From: Cyanobacteria bacterium T3Sed10_344R1
GTDB lineage: Bacteria; Cyanobacteriota; Cyanobacteriia; Phormidesmidales; Phormidesmidaceae
NCBI GenBank assembly: GCA_003566335.1
Contig: PXDR01000377.1
Coordinates: 1 to 6,620 of the forward strand
Direction of reading: 5' to 3'
Length of the DNA stretch: 6,620 nucleotides
Shown here piece by piece: positions 1 through 4,471 of this stretch. The notes beneath the pieces are model-generated. The model made no database searches. It saw nothing but the letters and a program-made list of their open reading frames with translations, and had not been told where the DNA came from. Within the stretch, counting starts at the first letter, position 1. Each line of letters starts with the position of its first letter. Made by a program: the position numbers and the translations under genes.

Positions 1-58
1 CCGTCAAGACACCAATACACAGTGCCAGAAACGCAACAATAAGGGCACGATACCTCAT
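1..58 (-). CDS. psbO: Photosystem II manganese-stabilizing protein PsbO, N-terminal fragment
   Basis: Only the first 19 codons lie in the window; the gene runs off the left edge. They read MRYRALIVAFLALCIGVLT and the next codon starts with G. This is a basic n-region followed by a hydrophobic core, i.e. a signal peptide. A next residue of Ala or Gly would give LT[A/G], and a Cys after it would complete a lipobox. From memory, this closely resembles the start of cyanobacterial PsbO precursors (MRYRALIVAFLALCLG-type in Nostoc-like strains, MKYRILMATLLAVCLG-type in Thermosynechococcus). PsbO is the lumenal extrinsic subunit that stabilises the Mn4CaO5 cluster of photosystem II. The ATG has a GAGG ribosome binding site 6 bases upstream (65-68, minus strand). 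Nineteen residues of signal peptide cannot prove the identity; another thylakoid or envelope lipoprotein is the alternative. Confidence 0.7.
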   Translation of the reverse strand, partial: MRYRALIVAFLALCIGVLT

Positions 59-86
59 GGTCAACCTCAATACCTCAACATCAGTA

Positions 87-92
87 GTTATA
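87..92 (-). promoter_or_regulatory. Candidate -10 box (TATAAC) for the psbO-like gene
   Basis: Read on the minus strand, TATAAC matches five of six positions of the TATAAT consensus. It would place transcription start near position 80 and give a leader of about 22 bases that contains the GAGG site at 65-68. No good -35 hexamer lies at 16-18 bases, so this rests on the -10 box and its position alone. Transcripts starting further upstream in the long gap are not excluded. Confidence 0.35.
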
Positions 93-138
93 AATCGCTT
101 GAAAATCACTCGCTTTAATCTGGATTTTGTCTTGGCTT

Positions 139-172
139 TTGTCCTGAGCGGTTGACAGCGAGCGAAGGGCAA
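139..172. repeat. Degenerate palindromic dispersed repeat (GTCCTGAGCG...AGCGAAGGGC)
   Basis: TTGTCCT at 139-145 can pair with AGGGCAA at 166-172 (seven pairs, one of them G-T), enclosing a 20-base loop. The GTCCTGAGCG and GCGAAGG parts resemble a short palindromic repeat family that I recall from many bacterial intergenic regions (CCTGAGCGnAGTCGAAGG-type). The present copy has a longer, altered centre. Family membership is from memory and uncertain; the inverted repeat itself is directly visible. Confidence 0.4.
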
Positions 173-378
173 CTGCGGTAGCCACGTATCTTGAGGTACT
201 GCGGTTAGCCCGTTCCCAACCTGAACCGTTTTAGCGGAGTAATGGCTTTAAAGTTTGGCAAGGAGAAAAGGTCTCTGTGCCGTTAGGCCAAATGCTGTTT
301 AGATACTCGATAAAAGCGAAGTGCAAGTCTCAAGCAGGCTGCCGTCGTGCAGATCCTTGACCGAGGGTAAGCCACAAA

Positions 379-411
379 AGTCAGGCTAACCTGACTAATT
401 GGGGCAACCCA
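379..411. other. Two adjacent small hairpins (7-bp stem, then GCAA tetraloop)
   Basis: AGTCAGG (379-385) and CCTGACT (390-396) form a perfect 7-bp stem around the loop CTAA. Three bases later, TGGG (400-403) and CCCA (408-411) form a 4-bp stem closed by GCAA, a GNRA-type tetraloop when read on the plus strand. No T-run follows on either strand, so this is not a standard intrinsic terminator. A GNRA loop suggests structured RNA, but two small stems are weak evidence. Confidence 0.4.
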
Positions 412-568
412 TTGACCCTGAATTCAGCGTCTGGCACAACCTTATCAGCATTCTACATGGCCTAGTGTGCTTTATTACGGCTAGGACGTTGGGTCACGCG
501 GCTGGCCTCAGGTCACCGATCCCCCGATGTCTTCGCCCCGTTCTCAAGCCAGGTTCTGAATAAATTAT

Positions 569-586
569 CGTTATTGCCGTTATTGG
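569..586 (+). repeat. 9-bp tandem duplication and SD region before the 599 gene
   Basis: CGTTATTGC (569-577) is followed directly by CGTTATTGG (578-586), an 8-of-9 match. The end of the second unit runs into GGAG (585-588), the only Shine-Dalgarno-like sequence for the gene at 599. It lies 10 bases before TTG 599 and 13 bases before ATG 602. That spacing favours the TTG start slightly. Confidence 0.5.
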
Positions 587-598
587 AGCATCAGCCAG

Positions 599-1024
599 TT
601 GATGGGAGAATCCGCCGAAACCAATCTGGGAGATTCACAAGCTAACCCGCAGGAGGGGCCGTTAACGCCCCCCTTGCCCCCATCTTCCCCGACGCAATCT
701 GCTAACGACTCCCCTGAGACTTCGCCGACCTCAGCTGAGCAATTGCCCCCAGACCTACAGCAGATCACGGCGCTAATTCGCCAAGCTGCCCAGAACCGTC
801 AAGCGGATTGTCGGGCGCTGCTACACCTACTGCGGGAGCTAGAAGCCTTACACCAAGACATTCGCGAAACGTTATTTCGCGAATCATTACCGACAAGTCG
901 GCATCACCTCTATCATTTGCTTCGGGATGTTGAAGTGAATGGCGGTTGGCCCTACATTCAGCGGATGAAGTTGCGATCGCTCCTGGGCGCAATGCTGGAT
1001 GAGGAACAAGATCCCCCAGCTTGA
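599..1024 (+). CDS. Conserved-type cyanobacterial protein of unknown function, 141 aa
   Basis: I cannot name this protein. Residues 1-50 are rich in Pro, Ser, Thr and acidic residues and are probably disordered. Residues 52-135 are a compact, mostly helical block: DLQQITALIRQAAQNR, then ADCRALLHLLRELEALHQDIRE, then a segment ending in GGWPYIQRMKLRSLLG (residues 115-130). The GGWPYI..MKL ending and a Leu-rich helical middle are familiar to me from small hypothetical proteins in cyanobacteria, but no function comes with them. There is no signal peptide or membrane segment, so it is probably cytoplasmic. The start is TTG 599 or ATG 602; the difference is one residue and GGAG at 585-588 fits the TTG better. 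A stop in frame at 557-559 rules out a long extension. The next gene begins 133 bases downstream on the same strand, so co-transcription is possible but not shown. Confidence 0.8.
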   Translation: MMGESAETNLGDSQANPQEGPLTPPLPPSSPTQSANDSPETSPTSAEQLPPDLQQITALIRQAAQNRQADCRALLHLLRELEALHQDIRETLFRESLPTSRHHLYHLLRDVEVNGGWPYIQRMKLRSLLGAMLDEEQDPPA

Positions 1025-1098
1025 GAGTCATTGGGGCAGCAGGATTCTCTTCCGGTGGGCCAGGCTGGCAATACCTGCGATCGCAATTTTCCGTGGTT

Positions 1099-1126
1099 CA
1101 GCCCTTGAAGGACAGCCCTTGAGGGG
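1099..1126 (+). repeat. 14-bp tandem duplication between two genes
   Basis: CAGCCCTTGAAGGA (1099-1112) is followed immediately by CAGCCCTTGAGGGG (1113-1126); 12 of 14 bases match. It lies in the 133-base gap between the 141-aa gene and the glycosidase-like gene. The sequence CCCTTGAGGG in the second unit is a weak 4-bp inverted repeat with no T-run, so I do not call it a terminator. Confidence 0.6.
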
Positions 1127-1157
1127 GTGATCACGACTTAGGTAGGAATAGACTCTT

Positions 1158-2699
1158 ATGTGGGATCGGGCGTGGGATCGGGTGTTGCGGAATCTAAGAT
1201 TGCGGGGTCGGCAGCAGCAGCGAAAGCGACTCGGGCAATCCCTGTTATTGTCTTGTCTCGTGGGCAGTCTGGGGGTGTTGTGGCCGCAGCCAGCCACCGC
1301 TCAGCTGAACGGCTACTGTCAGTTTTCCCAAAGTGCCATTGACCAAAAGGAAACCCTGCGCCAGGCCGCCCTCTCCGGCGAGGCCCAGGCCCGCAGCCGC
1401 TATGAACAGATCCTGCAAGAACATGCCCGCCAACTGCGCAGTTGCCGCGATCGCACCTGGCCCCAACAGCAGGCGGTATGGATTCGGCTCTACCCCTGTG
1501 ACCTCCAGCCCGGCGTTTTAGATGCCGTCATGGATCGCATCACAAACCTGGGCTACACCCAGGTTTACGTCGAGGCGTTCTACAACGGCCAGGTGCTCTT
1601 ACCCTCGGCCAATAACCCCACCGTCTGGCCCAGCGTCGTCAACACCCCAGGCTACGAAAACCGGGATTTGCTGGCTGAGTCCATTGCCGCTGGCCGCAAG
1701 CGCGGACTAGAGGTGCACGCCTGGATGTTTGCCTTGAACTATGGCTATACCTACGGGCAACGGCGCGATCGCAATCAGGTATTAGCCCGTAACGGCACCG
1801 GCACCGATAGCCTCACCTGGGCCGGACAGGGCAACAGCAGTAACGCCGGGGAAGTCTTTATTGACCCCTATAGTCCGGTGGGCCAAGCCGACTATCAACA
1901 GGTGCTCAGCGCCATCCTGCGGCGGCGACCCGATGGGGTGCTGTTTGACTACATTCGCTACCCCCTGGGCACTGGCGGATCATCAGTGGCGGGCCGGGTC
2001 GCCGATCTTTGGATTTACGGCGATAGCGCCCGTCAAGCCTTTGTCCGTCGCGGCACTAATCGAGCAGGACAAGACCTAATCCAGCGATTCTTGAGCCAAG
2101 GCTACTTAACTGAAGGCGATGTGGCCGGACTCAGCAGCCTTTACCCCGACGATCCTGAGCCCATGTGGCAAGGACGCGAGCGCCAAACCGGCAATCCTCC
2201 CGACCTAGCCCAGCGGCGAAACCAATTGCAGAGTGAACTCTGGCGCTTAAGCCTGGCCCATGCCGTGCAGGGCGTGCTGGACTTCTTTAACCAGGCCAGT
2301 CGTCCGGTACAGCAGGCAGGGCTGCCTGCCGGGGCGGTATTCTTCCCAAATGGCAACCGCAGCGTTGGTCAGGGGGGCTACGATTCCCGGCTACAGCACT
2401 GGCAGCGCTTCCCCACCTCGGTGGGCTGGCATCCCATGTCCTATGCGGTGTGTGGTCGGCCTGACTGCATTGTTGAAGAGGTGCAGCGGGTGATGGCCGA
2501 AGCTGGGCCTCGGGGTCATGAGTTTGTCAAGCCGGTGTTGGCCGGGGCTTGGGGCCAGTCACTGCCCAACCGGCCTACTCTAGAGGCCCAAATGCAGGCG
2601 CTTCAGCGGGCCTTTCCCAACCTGCGCTCGGTCAGTCATTTTGCCTACTCGTGGCAAGACCCGGAATTTGACCGAGCCCGGAAATTCTGTCGGCTTTAA
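1158..2699 (+). CDS. Exported family 10 glycosyl-hydrolase-like protein (GHL10), 513 aa
   Basis: The product looks like a GHL10-type (PF02638-like) protein: a TIM-barrel putative glycosidase acting outside the cytoplasm, perhaps on cell-wall or surface polysaccharide. No substrate can be read from the sequence. A basic n-region (residues 1-27) and hydrophobic core (about 28-42) are followed by ATA|Q, giving likely signal-peptidase cleavage after residue 48. Residues 55-105 are charged and helical. The barrel follows: VYVEAFYNG (136-144), HAWMFALNYG (187-196), EVFIDPYSP (232-240), GVLFDYIRYP (260-269, the family's hallmark strand with Asp264), WHPMSYAV (424-431) and HFAYSW (494-499). The mature part has six cysteines (54, 96, 114, 432, 437, 511), which would suit disulfides in an exported protein. 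ATG 1158 has AGGA 10 bases upstream (1144-1147). The n-region is long, so a later start such as GTG 1182 is possible. A 12-bp repeat at 1161-1184 encodes WDRA-WDRV. The neighbours give no clue to substrate. Confidence 0.85.
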   Translation: MWDRAWDRVLRNLRLRGRQQQRKRLGQSLLLSCLVGSLGVLWPQPATAQLNGYCQFSQSAIDQKETLRQAALSGEAQARSRYEQILQEHARQLRSCRDRTWPQQQAVWIRLYPCDLQPGVLDAVMDRITNLGYTQVYVEAFYNGQVLLPSANNPTVWPSVVNTPGYENRDLLAESIAAGRKRGLEVHAWMFALNYGYTYGQRRDRNQVLARNGTGTDSLTWAGQGNSSNAGEVFIDPYSPVGQADYQQVLSAILRRRPDGVLFDYIRYPLGTGGSSVAGRVADLWIYGDSARQAFVRRGTNRAGQDLIQRFLSQGYLTEGDVAGLSSLYPDDPEPMWQGRERQTGNPPDLAQRRNQLQSELWRLSLAHAVQGVLDFFNQASRPVQQAGLPAGAVFFPNGNRSVGQGGYDSRLQHWQRFPTSVGWHPMSYAVCGRPDCIVEEVQRVMAEAGPRGHEFVKPVLAGAWGQSLPNRPTLEAQMQALQRAFPNLRSVSHFAYSWQDPEFDRARKFCRL

Positions 2700-2705
2700 C
2701 GAGCC

Positions 2706-2733
2706 AGCAATCACGATCAAGCAATCACGAGCC
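2706..2733. repeat. 14-bp tandem duplication between convergent genes
   Basis: AGCAATCACGATCA (2706-2719) is followed by AGCAATCACGAGCC (2720-2733); 12 of 14 bases match, including an 11-base perfect core. It fills most of the 46 bases between the stop of the glycosidase-like gene (2699) and the stop of the small minus-strand gene (2746). No hairpin followed by a T-run is present here for either gene. Confidence 0.65.
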
Positions 2734-2745
2734 GGGGAATCGGGG

Positions 2746-2919
2746 TTAAGGGGCAAGCTGCGATCGCACCTTCGCCACCATCGAACTGGCTGGGGCCGTT
2801 AGGGTCGGATCTTCGCCCCCAGGAACAGTTGACGAGCGCGAAACGGCTAAGGCATTCAGGCTAACTAAGAGATATAGCCCTAGGGTGATTAGGATGGTTT
2901 GGCTAATTCTGGGCAACAT
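2746..2919 (-). CDS. Small membrane or secreted protein, 57 aa, unknown function
   Basis: An unrecognised small gene on the minus strand. The start ATG (2919-2917) has GAGGAG at 2931-2926, exactly 6 bases upstream, the strongest coding signal in this stretch. A second ATG two codons earlier abuts the SD and is unlikely to be used. The protein begins MLPRISQ, followed by a strongly hydrophobic segment (about residues 8-25, TILITLGLYLLVSLNALA). It continues with a polar Pro/Ser/Thr-rich tail ending KVRSQLAP. The hydrophobic segment ends in ALA, so it could be a signal peptide releasing a mature peptide of about 32 residues, or a single transmembrane anchor. About 58% of third codon positions are G or C by my count (33 of 57). 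One codon pair overlaps a HIP1 site. It converges on the glycosidase-like gene and is divergent from gshB. Conservation in related genomes would settle whether it is real. Confidence 0.6.
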   Translation of the reverse strand: MLPRISQTILITLGLYLLVSLNALAVSRSSTVPGGEDPTLTAPASSMVAKVRSQLAP

Positions 2920-2925
2920 GTCCAT

Positions 2926-2931
2926 CTCCTC
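2926..2931 (-). promoter_or_regulatory. Shine-Dalgarno site of the 57-aa gene
   Basis: Read on the minus strand, GAGGAG stands 6 bases before ATG 2919. It is one of the two strongest ribosome binding sites in the window, and it is the main reason for calling this short frame a gene and for choosing the inner of two ATG codons. Confidence 0.6.
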
Positions 2932-3003
2932 AAGCGGTCTACGTTGTTCTACAACCGCTGTCCCCCAGCATATGCAAGCCAGCTAGGGAATGGAATCGCT
3001 GAA

Positions 3004-3016
3004 CACACGGGGTGTG
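3004..3016. promoter_or_regulatory. CACAC-GGG-GTGTG inverted repeat in a divergent promoter region
   Basis: CACAC (3004-3008) and GTGTG (3012-3016) are a perfect 5-bp inverted repeat around GGG, followed by AATATTTTTT. It lies in the 267 bases between the start of the small minus-strand gene (2919) and the gshB start (3187), the only shared regulatory space for these two genes. The T-run after it resembles a terminator, but the stem is short and no plus-strand gene precedes it. It could equally be an operator or chance. Confidence 0.25.
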
Positions 3017-3186
3017 CAATATTTTTTACCAGACATATCTCAGTACATTCTGCTATTTTCTTGGCCAAACTAGACCGTTTAACCCCGCCAGACTCCCGCT
3101 AGACTTAGGGATATTGCGGCGTGAGGTCGATCGGTTCTGGGGCGACTCGTGGTAAAGAGTTAGCTGATACCTCGTGGACACTTGGC

Positions 3187-4158
3187 GTGAAATTTGCATT
3201 CATCATCGACCCGATCCAGACCCTAGACCCAGGGCACGACACCAGCGTAGCCCTGATGGAGGCGGCCCAAGCCTTGGGCCACGAGGTTTGGATTACCCAG
3301 GCCACTCAACTGAGCGTGGCCAATAGCCAAGCCCTAGCGCTGCTACAGCCCGTCAGTCTTACCCCGGTTACCCTCGGCGAGAATCGCTGGCTGGCTGAGC
3401 CAAACTGGTATGACCTGGGGCCAGCCCAGCTGTTGCCCCTAGACGAAATGGACGGCGTGTTAATGCGCACCGATCCCCCGGTGACAATTCCGTATCTTTA
3501 CGCCACTTATATCCTGGACTATGTGAACCCAAACAAGACCCTGGTGATGAACTCTCCCCAGGGACTGCGGGCGGCAAACGAAAAAATGTATGCCCTCCAG
3601 TTCACAGAGGCTATCCCCGAAACCATCGTCAGCCAAGACAAGACGGTGATTCGGGATGCGGTGGAGCGCTGGGGCGCTGGGGTGCTCAAACCCTTGGGCG
3701 GCAAAGCCGGGGAAGGCATTTTGTTTTTAGAAGGGGGCGATCGCAACTTTAATTCCATCATCGAAGTCAGCACGTTTCAGGGCAAAGTGCCGGTGATGGT
3801 GCAAACCTATCTTCCCGCCGCCAAAGAGGGGGACAAGCGAATCATTTTGCTCAACGGTGAGCCGATTGGGGCCGTTAACCGGATTCCGTCGGGCAAAGAG
3901 TTTCGCGGCAACATGGCCGTGGGTGGTCGAGTCGCAGCCGCCGAAATCACCGAGCGAGAATTGCAAATTTGTAGCCAACTTGCCTCCACCCTGCGCCGAG
4001 ACGGCCTAATGTTTGTCGGTATCGATATTATTGGCGGTTACTTAACCGAGGTGAACGTCACCAGCCCCACCGGCATTCGAGAAATTGACCGACTGAATAC
4101 TGTGCGTCTGGGGCAGCAGGTAATTCAGTGGATGGTGGAAACCCTAAACCAACGGTGA
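3187..4158 (+). CDS. gshB: Glutathione synthetase, ATP-grasp ligase, 323 aa
   Basis: GshB joins gamma-glutamylcysteine and glycine using ATP, the second step of glutathione synthesis, in the cytoplasm. Numbered from GTG 3187, the N-terminal domain opens with MKFAFIIDPIQTLDPGHDTS, the classic bacterial GshB start, and carries MRTDPP at 93-98. The ATP-grasp part has KPLGGKAGEGI (168-178, glycine-rich loop), EGDKRIILLNGEPIGA (214-229), RGNMAVGG (240-247) and EVNVTSPTGIREID (288-301, with Glu288 and Asn290 as expected metal ligands). A length of 323 residues matches the family (about 316-325). The frame stays open back to GTG 3121, which would add 22 residues (MRSIGSGATRG...). I prefer GTG 3187 because homologues begin there, although its upstream sequence has no good SD. 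GTG 3121 does have AGGG 10 bases before it. Upstream lies the divergent 57-aa gene. Downstream is a 313-base gap with a MITE, so gshB is probably monocistronic. Confidence 0.95.
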   Translation: MKFAFIIDPIQTLDPGHDTSVALMEAAQALGHEVWITQATQLSVANSQALALLQPVSLTPVTLGENRWLAEPNWYDLGPAQLLPLDEMDGVLMRTDPPVTIPYLYATYILDYVNPNKTLVMNSPQGLRAANEKMYALQFTEAIPETIVSQDKTVIRDAVERWGAGVLKPLGGKAGEGILFLEGGDRNFNSIIEVSTFQGKVPVMVQTYLPAAKEGDKRIILLNGEPIGAVNRIPSGKEFRGNMAVGGRVAAAEITERELQICSQLASTLRRDGLMFVGIDIIGGYLTEVNVTSPTGIREIDRLNTVRLGQQVIQWMVETLNQR

Positions 4159-4290
4159 TCCCAGCTTGGATTCAGCCTGCCCTGCCCAAATGCGCTATAC
4201 CAAGACAGATTATTCAACTCGGTTTAGCGAGTGGCTTAGCCCCCAGCCAAAAGTTCCCGTCATGTGCCCCAACTGCCCCCACAGCCTTAA
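4159..4290. other. Non-coding stretch after gshB, before the MITE
   Basis: No gene was found on either strand. Two small inverted repeats are visible: ACTCG (4217-4221) with CGAGT (4228-4232), and TGGCT (4232-4236) with AGCCA (4245-4249). Neither is followed by a T-run on the plus strand, so a gshB terminator cannot be assigned with confidence. The first one partly resembles a segment near 223-250. Confidence 0.5.
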
Positions 4291-4421
4291 GAGGCTGTTT
4301 GAAAAGTACCTATCAGGTCATTTTTGAGACCTGAGCAGCCGTCAAAGCAAGTAATATCCCAGGTGATTCACTGAGTCAACGGGACTGATCTGACTAGCGG
4401 ACGCCCTTTTCAAACAACCTC
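4291..4421. mobile_element. 131-bp MITE with TAA target-site duplication
   Basis: The left end GAGGCTGTTTGAAAAG (4291-4306) and right end CTTTTCAAACAACCTC (4406-4421) are terminal inverted repeats that match at 15 of 16 positions. The element is flanked by TAA on both sides (4288-4290 and 4422-4424), a 3-bp target duplication of the TNA type known for several IS5-family groups (for example IS1031). It is too short for a transposase and has no open frame of note, so it would depend on a transposase elsewhere. Inside, CAGGTC (4314-4319) and GACCTG (4328-4333) form a 6-bp hairpin. It ends 50 bases before the start codon of the substrate-binding protein gene, so it must lie in or next to that gene's promoter. 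The IS5 link is inferred from the ends and the duplication, not from a database match. Confidence 0.75.
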
Positions 4422-4457
4422 TAACCCTGATTAACCCGCAGTTTTCAACAGTCAACC

Positions 4458-4465
4458 AGGAGGAG
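4458..4465 (+). promoter_or_regulatory. Shine-Dalgarno site that fixes the GTG start at 4472
   Basis: AGGAGGAG ends 6 bases before GTG 4472, a near-ideal match and spacing. It decides for this GTG over the in-frame ATG eleven codons later, which would begin just before the twin-arginine motif. Confidence 0.8.
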
Positions 4466-4471
4466 TCCGGA

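Larger units (their letters stand above)
59..598. other. 540-base divergent intergenic region, no gene found
   Basis: This region separates the minus-strand psbO-like gene from the plus-strand gene starting at 599. I read both strands and found only very short open frames, such as a 27-codon GTG frame at 277, none with convincing support. There are no tRNA, tmRNA, RNase P or riboswitch signatures that I recognise. It holds a degenerate palindromic repeat at 139-172, an imperfect direct repeat (ACTGCGGTAGCC at 172-183 and ACTGCGGTTAGCC at 198-210), two adjacent hairpins at 379-411, and the 10-base palindrome CTGAATTCAG at 418-427. The length and the structure leave room for an unannotated small RNA or a long psbO regulatory region, but the sequence alone does not show which. 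Confidence 0.6.

Noticed and set aside
277..360. 27-codon GTG frame with AAGGAG upstream in the left intergenic region
   Set aside because: The SD spacing is poor (11 bases), the product has no recognisable feature, and a frame of this length is expected by chance.
478..518. Degenerate 21-base direct repeat with two GGTCAC motifs
   Set aside because: The match is partial and needs gaps; only the hexamer GGTCAC and CGGCT are shared, which is too little to call an operator or repeat.
3043..3056. NtcA-like site GTA-N8-TAT upstream of gshB
   Set aside because: The second half is TAT rather than TAC and no -10 box sits at the expected distance; such half-matches are common by chance.
2899..3102. 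67-codon plus-strand open frame upstream of gshB
   Set aside because: It has no ribosome binding site and an unremarkable composition, and it overlaps the start and SD of the better supported 57-aa minus-strand gene.
4331..4405. Fragments resembling a TPP riboswitch (CTGAG..., then ACTGATCTGACTAGCGG) upstream of a possibly thiamine-related binding protein
   Set aside because: The conserved TPP blocks are incomplete and wrongly spaced, and the whole stretch lies inside the inverted repeats of the MITE, which explains it better.
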